This document shows positions 9,902 through 20,708 of a stretch of DNA of 64,000 bases, piece by piece (position 1 is the first letter of the stretch; every line of letters begins with the position of its first letter). The stretch lies in assembly GCA_016110215.1 (NCBI GenBank), contig JADWQD010000015.1, positions 496,001-560,000 on the forward strand, written 5' to 3'. The notes beneath the pieces were generated by a model. It was not told where the DNA came from, did not search any database, and saw only the letters and a list, made by a program, of their open reading frames with translations. Position numbers and translations under genes: made by a program. Origin of the DNA: Capronia americana (lineage: Eukaryota; Ascomycota; Eurotiomycetes; Chaetothyriales; Herpotrichiellaceae).

Positions 9902-12174
9902 TCAAGACAACTCAAACCCCTCGTAACCCCCCTTCCTCACCTCCTCCAACGTCCGCTTATACCTCGGGATGCCGCCCGCGTAGTTCAAATGCTCGCGCGG
10001 CTTGCCCGGGATATTCGCGCCATTGTACCACGAGTCGACCTTACCACGCGGCGTGTCGTTGATCAACTCAAACACCAGGTCGCGCCATTGTTCCTCGGCG
10101 CGGCGTTGCGGGTTCATCTTGCGCAGACCGCGCGCGGACATGTCTTCGACGACGTCGACGATCCAGTCGCCTTGGATCTCGATGCAGCTGGGGCCGTTGC
10201 TGAATGCCGTGGGCGCTTGGGGGCCGTAGGTGCTGAAAGGGAGACACACATGATGTTAGAGACAGAGACGTACGTCAGATAGTGTACGGTACCGAGGAAT
10301 ATGCAACTTGGCTAATTCCTCGTGTGCGCGCACGCACACACAAGCACAGACACACACACAGATGAAGGAACAGATTCTTGACGGTCTTTGTACTCACAAG
10401 AAAAAATTGGGAAACCCCTGGGTCGAAATGCCCAGGTAGGTCCACGTGCCGGCGGCCCATTTCTCGGCCAGCACCACGCCATCCACGCCCGTGACGTGCA
10501 TGTCCTTCAGGCCGCCGGTGATGGAGTCGAAGCCCGTGGCCAGCGCGATGGCGTCCAGCGCGTGGAACGTGCCGTCCTGCTGGACGATGCCGTCGGGCGT
10601 GAAGCGGACGATGGGGTTGGTGCGCGTGTCGATGACGTCGACGTTGGGCTGGACGACAAAGGTCAGTATGCGGATACACGCAGGCATGTATTCGGTACGA
10701 GACAGTAGACACGGAGCGGGTGAAGGGGGAGCATACCTTATTAAAATGGTCGTAAAAGTCCTGCTCAAGCGACAACCGCTTCCCGCCAAACAGGTGAGGC
10801 CGCTCCTTCGGGGCCAGGAGCTCAGCCTTGCGCTCGTCGTGCACACGGGCACGCACCTTGTCGCGCCAGAAGTCGTAGGCATGTTGGTTGGCCACGTTGT
10901 CGCGCGTCATATCGTAGTAGTTGTTCATGAGGAAGCGGAAGCCGCCCTGTGAAGAGACGAAAGGAGAGCAAATTAGCAAGGATCAAAAGTATAGACGAAG
11001 ATGGCGGAACAGGCAGATCAAGGCAGGAGTCATCACGAGGGAACACACGACGCACCATCTTCCATAGCATGTTATAAAACTCTTCCCTTTCCTCGTCGGT
11101 ATGGTCGAACGTCAGGTTGTCGCGCCATTGGTACAAGAAGCCGTTGTAGAAGTTATTCCGCTCGGCAAACCGGTCGGCGAGCTGGTCGACGAGCTTGGCT
11201 TGCTCCTCTTTGGTCAGGAAGACCTGGTTCATGGGGCAGGCGAAGTTGGGCGTCCTCTGAAACATCTTGAGGTGTCCTTCCGGTCCGATTTCTCTGGCCC
11301 ACTAGTGAATTGAACGTCAGTTTGGCTTCAGCGGCGCTAACCATGCCGGATGGAAGTTTCTCGCGTGCGAGCTGGCAACTCGCTCGCCCGCTGGCTCACT
11401 CACCTCTTGTGTGATCTGTACGCCTGTCGCGCCCGTACCCACCACAGCGACTCTTTTCCCCTTGACGTCGACGCCCTCCTTGGGCCAGAAGCTCGAATGG
11501 TGAATCACACCCTTGAAGTCGTCGAGCCCCTCCCAGTCCGGGAAGTAGCGCTTGGCCGCGAACCCCGTGCACGCGGTCCAGTAGCGGGTCGTGAACACGC
11601 GGCCGGTCTCGCATGTGATGGTCCACAGACAGGTGGTGTCGTCCCACGCTGCGGACGTGACTTTGCTGTCGAAGACGCAGTCCTTCTTGACGTGCAGGCA
11701 GTCCTCGACGTGTTGGAAGTAGGCGCGCAGTTCGGCGTGGTCGGGGTAGTGCGACGACCAGGTCCAGTCCTTGTATACTTCTGGGATGGACAGGGCGTAG
11801 ACGGGGTATTGGCTGTCGACGCGGGCGCCGGGGTAGCGGTTCCAGTACCAGATACCGCCGAGGTCTGAGCCGGCCTGGTTGGAGATTGATGTTAGTGAAA
11901 TGCAATGTTTGCTGGTGCGAGATTGGGTTGGGGATGGGATGGGAAGTGTTTTCCCCAGTTGGATAGATACCTCAACGATTTTGGCCTTGAACCCCCGTTT
12001 CCTCAATTGATGGAGGAGGTATACTCCCGCGAACCCGGCCCCCACGATCAGCATATCGAGGGGTTGGGACTCGGTGTGGTCGCCATTTGTGTATACTTTG
12101 TCTGGAACGCTGACCTCTCCGGCGTCGTGTGCCCCGTTCGTAGCGGGTGCTACGCTACTGATATCACGCCTCAT
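9902..12174 (-). CDS. FAD-dependent Baeyer-Villiger monooxygenase
   Basis: Six exons: 12174-11971, 11874-11404, 11301-11056, 10946-10737, 10648-10398 and 10232-9902, with consistent phases, giving 570 aa. The FAD-binding Rossmann motif GAGFAG is at residues 45-50, followed by the DLGGIWYWNRYPGARVDS signature of class I BVMOs. The fingerprint FKGVIHHSSFWP matches FxGxxxHxxxW exactly. A second, NADPH-binding Rossmann motif (VGTGATGVQ) follows, and then LATGFDSITGG. The C-terminal block YGPQAPTAFSNGP is also typical. The enzyme should insert oxygen into cyclic or linear ketones using NADPH and O2, giving esters or lactones. No signal peptide or membrane anchor is seen. Substrate is unknown; neighbours do not form an obvious secondary-metabolite cluster. 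The last intron (10397-10233) contains an alternating CA/CG tract. Confidence 0.92.
10321..10362. repeat. Alternating purine/pyrimidine (CA/CG) tract in an intron
   Basis: A run of alternating CG, CA and GT dinucleotides lies inside the 165-bp fifth intron of the Baeyer-Villiger monooxygenase gene. It is a simple-sequence repeat of the kind that can adopt Z-DNA in vitro. Confidence 0.6.
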
Positions 12175-13592
12175 TATGGGATATTCAGTAGATATAGCCT
12201 CGAAGCCGGCGTGGATGTGATGTGATGTGATAGTAGCGATACGATTCAGAAGGACATAATATCCCCCAGTCCTCCGTAGCTATCAAGGGTCCAGTACGTG
12301 CTGCCGGGACAAGTGGATCGATCCTATAGGATAGGTAATCAGAGACCCCGTTCCCACGACAGTAATTAAGTAGTAGTAGCAGGTACACATGTCCTTGTAC
12401 GCAGATATCTAGATAGCCGGTGGGATGCGGAGTCGTGGAATCGTGGGGTCGTCGTGGAGATGGACTTTTCTCAAAGGAGACAATATCCGGAGCAATCCAT
12501 GCGGAGGAAAGCCTCGGCCCATCAAAAGCTGGGACAGCCCACGATGTCGGTTATGACGGGACAGCTAGAGTAACTAACGCCTCTGCTGCGTGCTTCCAGT
12601 ACGCTCTGCCAAGTGAGACCGAGGAGTAACTGATACGAGTATCTCCAGGAGAGATCTCCGCAGGCGGTAGTCAGGATCCACGGCCGGAGGAATGGATAGT
12701 ACATAAGTCTCAGCCGAGCGAAATCTGGTCGATTGACTAGTGACTCTTCAGGAGACTTCGGCACAGCCTCGTGCGGAGATCGATAATGTCCCTAAAGTAA
12801 AGGAGATGCGGCGGAAATCGAATCGATCAAGCGCAGAGAACTGCGACGGGAAGTGAGTCCCGGTTTTTGACTTCCTGAGGTTCTAAGTTCTAGAGTTCCT
12901 GGCTGTCTGAATGCCTAGCTGCAGATATATGTAAGCTCAGAATAGACAAGCAGGCAACTCACAGGGGAGGAGAGAAGAGGAGTATCCTTCTCTCATACAG
13001 TATTTCGAGTCCTGTACTGACTGGACGGCAGGGGTAACCTGTATCTTGAGTAATAATACTGCCGCCACGCTCTGTCTGTGCCAGACTTCCTGGCTTCCTG
13101 ACTGCCCCCCTCGGCTGACACGTATCTGTACGGGAGAACAACCTGCGGGCGATCCACGGCTATCACAGCTCCTCCTGTAACAATCAAATACCTACGCTCC
13201 AACAGTACATGATAGTATAATACAGTCCATGAAATAGACCTCAGCGCGGAGGAGACGTAGAGTGAGGAGAGAGAGAAGATTGTCAGGAACGACCGGAAAC
13301 GTACGGCTACTGTAGTGATGGTCGCCCTTCATGCTATTTGCTGTGATAGTACGGTACATCACATGTGTTGTGGATGTCCATGTCCATGTCCAGCTACCTG
13401 CTCTCCTGTCGTTGCTCCTCTGTGCTACGTACTCATCCACTAATTAATCATAAGTTGTCCCGTTGTTGTTGCTACTACGGTATCCATTCACTATGGGCTA
13501 TCCTACCCGTAGCTTTTTCGTGAATCATCCGACTCAGCCTATGGCCTCCAACCCTCCGCGCGCTTACCTCACTCCGACACATCTGACATCTC
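12175..13592. other. Long intergenic region upstream of the monooxygenase
   Basis: About 1.4 kb separates the monooxygenase ATG from the stop of the patatin gene; both are on the minus strand. I find no supportable gene. The stretch is rich in short GTAC, TACT and CTGTA words. It has a small ATGTG direct repeat near 12213-12231 but no long repeat or transposon terminus. Confidence 0.5.
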
Positions 13593-16500
13593 CTATTTCA
13601 TCCCCCTCTGTAACATACCGGCCTTCAACTCCTGAAACGTAATGGGAAACCCACTGATGGGCCACAACGACCCTTCGCCCGCCTCGGCCGGAGGCTTCAA
13701 CTTGACGAGCAAGGTCTGTGGGACGGCTGCCCCCTCAGCATTGTCCAGCCGACAAGGAATACCGAACGGCTGACCATTCTGCTCCGCTTGGAGAGCCGCG
13801 GTCTTCCAGTCCCGCAACTGCAGTTGCGTCATCACCTGCCGGGTAGCGGCGTGGTGGTAAAAGCCGTCGATGCGGCGGATTAGCGTGCGCATCGCAGGGC
13901 TCGGTGTCTGGAGTCTGCACAGGATGGTCCCGCTGATCTGTTCTCGTCTCGGGCCCTGGCCTCGCGTCGGGACGGACTCGTCGCACTTCTCGGGCTCGAA
14001 GAAGAGTAGCGACGCCGTGAGCTTATAGGCCACGTTGTCGATATTCTTCCACAGGCCCGCCGGGTCTTTGTGGGACGAGTCGTACAGTTTGCCCACTTTG
14101 TCGTACAGGCTGTGCATCTTGTCCCATTCGTCGAGTCCGACGTGCTCTTCCAGGTCGATGGTCAGGCGGAAGTGGCGGGCGCGCGAATAGTTGTTGCGCT
14201 GGCTGTTGACAAATGCGTCCCAGACGGCGTCGGTGTTGATGACGTTCTTGTAGTATGCCGCCGCAACGTCGCCGACGCCTCCGAATTCCAGCCAGCGCGG
14301 GATCTTCGTCTCTCTGAGTTGTTTGCCCGTGCCCAGGGCGACCAGGATGTCCAAGGGTTTCTTGTAGTCTTTGTGCGCCGGCCAGATTCGGTCTTGCTCC
14401 TCCAAGGCACATTGCACAGGCAGGTTGGAATGAAGAGCCCCATCCCTGAACGGGACCCGCCCTTGCTTCCGATTCTCGGGATCATCGATCTTCCATTCGT
14501 GGAAGTAGCCCGGTGCGGCCGACGTGGCCATGGCTCTAGAGACGGGGAGTTAGGGGGGTTGCAGATCTGAAACGGCACAAATAGACTCACGCTTCCCATA
14601 CTCGGGCTTCTTTCTCGGGATTGTCTTGTCGTTCAAAACCCCGGTTGTCCACCAAATGTTCCACATCCGAGACATCTCCTCGAGCATACGAGGCACGACT
14701 GTAATTCGTGAATAAACAGGGAGATCCTTCGCTGGTACTCGTCACCGCCACTCTCGCTGTTCTCTGTTGATGGGACGCCACGGCTCCTCCGAAAATGGGT
14801 TGCTTGGGATCAAAGAAGTCGAGCAAGCTGGCTTTAAGCGTGCTGCTCTTGTATCGACTTTTGATGACCCGCAGTAACATCATGATGGTCGACACCGTGG
14901 ATTTGTTGACGATCTTCAACGGATCCATTCTCCAGAGATCACCGAAGCGATCCCTTTCGAACACTCTTTTCGCCAGGCTAATGAACTTGGCTGTGAGCGC
15001 ACTCGTACTGCTTTCCCGCGGCGAGTTTGTGATGGCGAGAGCGATAATGCCTCCTAAAATGGCTCAATTAGCTAAGGCTCACGCTGAGTCCGGATCACGT
15101 ACCTGTGCTGGTGCCGACGACCAGATCGAAGAATTCCGAAATCGGCAGGTTGAGACCAATCCTCTGCTCGATCTTCTCGATCAAGGCAAGTTCAATGACG
15201 CCCCGAATGCCGCCGCCATCCAGCGTGAGCACTCTGATGCCTCCGCAGCGCGGGTTGAGCCTGAGAACGGGCGGAAGCGATGGAAGAATGTCACGCCCAT
15301 TTTTGGTCGTAGCCGAGAGTCCGTTGGGTGTGACTGTGCTTTGTTGTGCCTGCCACTCCGCTGCCGTGGCATTGCACAGGACGCACTCGTCCATCACATA
15401 ATGGTAGCACTTTTGCGGGAGGATCTTGCCAAAATCTTTCACGCATTCCTCGCAGTACCCGTGTCCACACGGCAGCACATGATCAGGCGCATATTGCAGA
15501 CACGCAAAGCAGGTCATGTTGCTCTTGAGGTTCGACCATATGGGATCGACCCTGTCAAAGTCCTGCGATCGCAACGTCGGGACCCGTGCGAGAGGGGGGT
15601 TCGGCGAGGAGCGCTCCCGTCCAAGGATTCTGCGCCGAAATGCAGACGTCGCGTCCAGAGTTGGGGCACCATGTTGAGCTCGGACGTCCCATAGCTCTTG
15701 GTAAAGGTCAATGAAGGCCGTTCTGACCTCGCCAACCACATCGGCCACGTCTTTCTCGAAACCTGAACGGTCGATCAACCCGCTCCAAATCAGACCCTTC
15801 TTACTTTCATGGCGGTCGTGGTTATACACAAAATTGACGCATTCAGTTCCGTCGCCCATCAGCAGAGAGCAGCGGAGGAATTGTCGCTGATAGATTTCCA
15901 GCCCCTTGCGGCAGATCTTTGACAGCTCGTCGTCGAAGATGTCTGCAGGTTCCCTTCCTGTGCTAATTTAGCCTTGGTCATCACCGACAGGATGCTGTTA
16001 CATACCGTGGCGAGATGTTCGATAATTGTATGAGACCAAACATACCGCGACAATAATCTCAAACTTTGAGAACTTCTCCTTGGTGGTGCCCAGGTGGCGG
16101 AGAAGATTGGCGATATGCCCGGGGATGGACATGGGCGTGGGATTATCTTTCCTCGCCGCCAGGTGGAAGTCGAAGGGCTCGTTGAATTCCGCAAAGTGCC
16201 TGAAAGCCTGGCCGATCAAGTCGATCGCGGACGCAACATCATGCCGAAAGTATGATTTGGAGCGAGCCTTTTGAGCCGCTTGGACGCCACCCACGATTAG
16301 CTTGCGAAGAAGAGAGTACTGTTGGTAGATGCGGTCCGGCGGCTGTCCGTTCTGGATGCTTGGAATATAACAGATTTTGGTCTCCCGGAAGAAGAGCTTG
16401 AAATACTGGTCGTTGTCGTAGATCTTGTCCTCGTTGAGAATACACTTCAAGTCGTGATCCTCCTTGTACTCAGAGAGGACGCGCGAATCGTCCCAGATGT

Positions 16501-17860
16501 CGCCGAAGTCCTGAAACATTTCGTTCTTGAGGTCGATGTTGTCGTAGAAAGAGTCATGATGATTCCGTGGGCCGTTGCGCACGACAAGTAAGGTCCGAGG
16601 CGAGCTTCTGCTTCTTGACGTCTTCACGGCAGACACAGCCCACTCCAGCAGCCGCTGCATTTCGCGCTTCATTTTTTGTTCTTCATTTATCACGAAGACG
16701 ACGACATCGCTGAAGGCGTACAGGAAGCGAGCATAGAAGACGTCCGCGCTCGTCTTGCCCATCTCCTTAAAACCGGGTGTCTTGATGACGAGATCCAGCT
16801 GAAGCGGTCCGTCCATCCCGGCGGCCACCGCAGATTCAGACGGTGTACTTGACTCAGCATTCGGCCTCGAGCGCGAGCTTTGCGATGCCTGCGACCCGGA
16901 CGTCACGCTTGGAGCGCGGGACGAGCTCGGAGCAACGCTCAATTCAGCATCGGTCCTCATGCTGCCGGCCGAGAAGCCCTCACAGTCGGCGTAGAGAATA
17001 GGGACATCTTCCCGATTCCCGTGGTCATCCCTGACATGGACAATAGTCTGGTCTCGGTACAGGTGGACGCCGACTGATGTTGGGCGCGTGGTTTTTCTTG
17101 CGGAAGTGGCCCTTGTGACGGGGCCGTGCAGCTGACAGCCAAACACATGTCTCCAGTCCATGATACCGGAGCTCTGCATTTGCTCGACGATACCGACTGT
17201 GTTCATTGCACGGACAAGCGTCGATTTGCCCACGCCGGTGTCGCCAATGAAGGACACGAGGCTCGGGTACTGTCCAAGGCTGAACTGGGCACCGGGATTG
17301 CACAGTTTCTTGAAGCGGTCAGAGACCTGGAGAATAGGCTCCTCTCCTTGTGCCGTGAGGCTGGTCATGGTCACCCGAAACCACTCGGCCTGCTGGTCAA
17401 ACCGATGGTGTTCAATTTGAGTCCTGTCGTCGACCTTTGGAGGCACGATGACCTGAATGCACCCGTCGGCCAGGGCGCTCTGTTTCTCGTGGTCCTCCCG
17501 CATCATGAGAGAGAGCGCCGACATGTGGCTGTACCAGCATGAAGAATGTCCTTCCTCTTCGCAGCCCCGGGCATGTTCGCACTCGGTCCTGTGGCAGTGA
17601 CTGATACACAGATACCTGCGAGGACTCCGGGCTCGACTGCAAATTGAGCAAAGCGTCAACTCTTCGATCTTTCTCCGTTCTCCGCATAAAGCGCATTTGA
17701 GGCTCGACAGGAACGCCTCTTCAGAGAAAATCGGAGCACTCTGTTGTCCATAGTTCTTGGCGGTCTCAATTCGTGTCGCTGCCATTGTCCGACAAGACTC
17801 ACCTGAACCTGAAGATTGTGGTTTTTCAAGGCGAGAGTTGCTCGAGAGATGGTTCGACAT
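13593..17860 (-). CDS. Zn-cluster / P-loop GTPase-like / RING / patatin phospholipase fusion
   Basis: Exons 17860-16006, 15957-15103, 15053-14591 and 14535-13593 (introns 48, 49 and 55 bp) join in phase to 1371 aa. Residues about 56-110 are a Cys/His-rich B-box-like cluster. A P-loop GDTGVGKST starts at residue 207, with a switch-like Thr near 261 and a DxxG motif (DCEG) near 292, suggesting a GTPase of the dynamin/GBP/septin-like class. A RING-type Cys/His set (Cys768, 771, 782, His784, Cys787, 790, 810, 813) precedes a patatin domain. That domain has oxyanion motif GGGIRG (866-871), nucleophile Ser902 in GTSTGG, and catalytic Asp1089 in DGA. The phospholipase dyad is therefore complete. An alternative start is Met26. 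The role is unknown; the architecture suggests a regulated lipase effector (defence, self-recognition or membrane remodelling). Confidence 0.88.
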
Positions 17861-18431
17861 GCCAGTCTTTGCTGCTTTCGGTCAGCCTAATGCAGATGGT
17901 TGCCCATCCCTGCACAACTTTGTCACGTCGGCAATACTTGCCAGTGGCAAAGGCCTGGAAACAGTGCCCAGAGCGCCCTACATCGAAATAGGCCGCCGTT
18001 TTCAATATACCGTGATGTCCATCAGGCTACTCAGCCTACTGGGTCAATATGGTCGCGGTGATGGTCGCACAGGCGGTCAGGCTGAAGATGTGGAGTGCCT
18101 CTCATCCAATCAGGCTGATAGAAGATGTGACAGCCACCCCCCTGGTGCAGCGATGTAAAACATGTGTAGCCTCAATACGAGCGCCCGACAGACTCTCGTC
18201 TGCAAGTTGCCTTGCCATGCCTGTTCTGGCCCGCCACATGAAATGTGTCTTCAAATCTGCCTTGGTTCGCGAACCTTTCACGGCAGCCACCTTACACCGG
18301 AGGCAGACATTTCAGGGGGTTGAGCCGCACAGCCCGTGCGCGAATCCGTCATGTTAAAAATCGATCTCTGGTCTGCCGGGTAATGGTGCCCTCAATGTTG
18401 ACTCGTTGCATCACGGTTTCCATACGCTACA
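17861..18431. other. Divergent promoter region, patatin fusion / permease
   Basis: 571 bp lie between two divergent start codons. No coding frame with recognisable content is present. Confidence 0.5.
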
Positions 18432-20672
18432 ATGGCCACGACTCCTGACGAATACCCTCTAACAACAGGACACAGCAACAACGGAGAGGGTTCGAGCTCA
18501 CGCGGGTCTTCCTCGCAGCCGGAGCTAGGAAAGAATGGCCTGCAGCCTCGCGTTGTTACTGTTGCATCTCACACAGGAGCCGAGCATATACAGCGTTCAA
18601 ACAGAGATGATGGGCCAGTTGATCATACTGATCTTGTCGATGACGACAGTTCTGAGGAGGAGCAAGACAATACGTCTCTAAGGTTAGTTATGCACAAGTT
18701 CGGGACGATGACGACGGCTGATCGCGACGCAGGCGCGATCTCGGAGAGCGACATGTCAATATGATCGCTTTTTCGTGTGTTATTGGCATTGGCCTCTTTC
18801 TCCAGAATGGCAGAATCATAAATCTTGCTGGGCCGGGCATGGCGTGGTTGGCGTATCCACTGATGGGATCGATTGTTTGGTCTGTTCAAGCAGCCCTCGG
18901 CGAGATGACTGCACTTTTCCCGGTTCCGGGTGCCCTGTTCGAAATGCCGTGTCGATTCTTAGACCAGTCCATAGGATATGCCGTTGGATGGATGTCCTGG
19001 TGAGCCCCTTCCACCTCTCCTCGTTTGCAAGCGTTATTGACCAACGCAGGTTTGCCTGGGTTGTTATCATCGCCGCTGAATTGCAAGGAGTTGCCGGTCT
19101 GTTCCAATTCGGCTTCAACCCTGCAGACCTCCGGAGGCTGCATTATCCGGAGCCATCGCTGAGATGGTCGACAACGGATGTCAACCCTGCCGTCTGGATC
19201 TCGATTTTTCTCGTCCTCATACTCGCTGTCAACCTCATTCGCGTGCGGTGGTTTGGTGAAATCGAATACTGGATCGGCTTCATGAAGATGCTGTTCATCG
19301 TCGGGCTGATACTGTTCAATATTGGTATTAACATCGAGACCGGGACCCATTTTCGCTTCTACAACGACCCGTGGGGCTTTATTTCGCGCGCTTGGATCAC
19401 ACCAAGTGGTGCTGCGCAGACTGGAGGCTGGGGACATCTTGCTGGTGTTTGGTCCGCCATGACGTTGACCATCTTCTCGATGATCGGCTTCGAAGCGGTG
19501 ACGGTCACCGCCGCAGAAAACCGAGAGCTGCGCACCTTTGAAGGCGTCAAGATCTCCAGCCGAAAGATTGCCATGAGGATCATTCTGCTTTACAGCCTGG
19601 CAACCTTTACAGTCGGATTGAACATCCCATATGATGAGCCCCTTCTGGTCAACCGAGAAATCTCAGCCCTGGACAACGGCACTCACTCAGCCTTCGTGCT
19701 GGCCGCGATACGAGCAGGAAAGACGTTCTGGCCCAGATTTTTCAACGGATTCTTCATTCTCTCAGCCACATCCTCTGGCATTAATTCACTGTACTTGTCA
19801 TCGCGCATTCTGCATGCGCTGGCACTCTCGGAAAGTGCCTGGCCAAGGGTTCTCAGAAGGTTCCAGGGCCGGCTACAGGAGACAGGGTCCAAAGGCGTCC
19901 CACGCAACGCAGTGTTCGTCAGCTGGCTCTTCGGCTTCCTTGGGTATCTGGCTGCGGGCAAGACTCCGTCCCATGTAAGTTAATGGCGCCTGTCAGCGTC
20001 CTTCGAAGCTAATGGCGGATAGCAACTGGGGCGACTGGCTCTCAATTCGACAGTCTCGATGCTAGTTGTGTATGCGGTGATTTGTGTGACATTTTTGAGA
20101 TTCAAAAGCTTGTAAGTAAGTTATTGTCCTTGCCCGAGCCCTCGACTGACACATTGTCGAAGCATGAGACTGGCATCTAGTGGATCTGGAATCCCGCGAG
20201 CTTCTGTGGACCCCGTGCAAGACCTCAGAGCGTACTCCAGGAGAAAGACGACCCCAACCTATCCATACCGCTCCAATTGGCAGCCATTGCGGACATGCTA
20301 TGCGCTCTTTGGTTGCACGATGCTGCTACTCTTCAATGGTTGGCGATCGGTCTCCCCTTTCAGTGGCGCCGATTTCGTTGCGTCGTACATCAGCGTAAGT
20401 CTCCCAGATCGTGGGGCGAGATCCATTATGAAATACCCGAATCTGACCAGCCGCAGGTCTTCATATTTGTTGCTCTTTGCATCCTCTATCGTTGGCATCT
20501 GCATCGTCAGATTATCCCTCGTCTGCAGCCAACATTGTACCTTAGACACCCCGTTATGGTGGATATGACGGATGAAGCATATGGTCGAGACAAGCTTACA
20601 TTTAAGAGGGAGGACACATTGTTAACGAAGGTCGTAAAGACAGGTAAATGGATCTGGGTTTGGCTTAAGTGA
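18432..20672 (+). CDS. Amino-acid permease (fungal APC superfamily)
   Basis: Six exons: 18432-18682, 18733-18999, 19050-19974, 20023-20111, 20163-20394 and 20457-20672. Introns are 48-62 bp and phases agree throughout, giving 659 aa. A polar N-terminal tail of about 90 residues is followed by RHVNMIAFSCVIGIGLFLQNG, the start of TM1 with the GxG-type substrate loop of AAT permeases. About 12 membrane segments follow. The loop GFEAVTVTAAENRE resembles the conserved TM6 region, and NGWRSVSPFSGADFVASYIS resembles the TM11-12 region. It should import amino acids with protons at the plasma membrane. The cytosolic C-terminus ends in a short Trp-rich stretch. Specificity cannot be assigned; the first transmembrane motif departs somewhat from general permeases. 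Confidence 0.9.
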
Positions 20673-20708
20673 GGGGCAATTTCCATATGGGCTTCGCTTG
20701 CCGTTGGG

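Noticed and set aside
12175..13592. Possible transposon remnant in the long intergenic region
   Set aside because: No terminal inverted repeats, target-site duplications or transposase-like frames could be found by eye.
16006..16050. Alternative donor GTATGT at 16045 in the patatin fusion gene
   Set aside because: Using it leaves the next exon out of frame with every nearby acceptor. The second GTATGT at 16005 joins in phase with the CAG at 15958.
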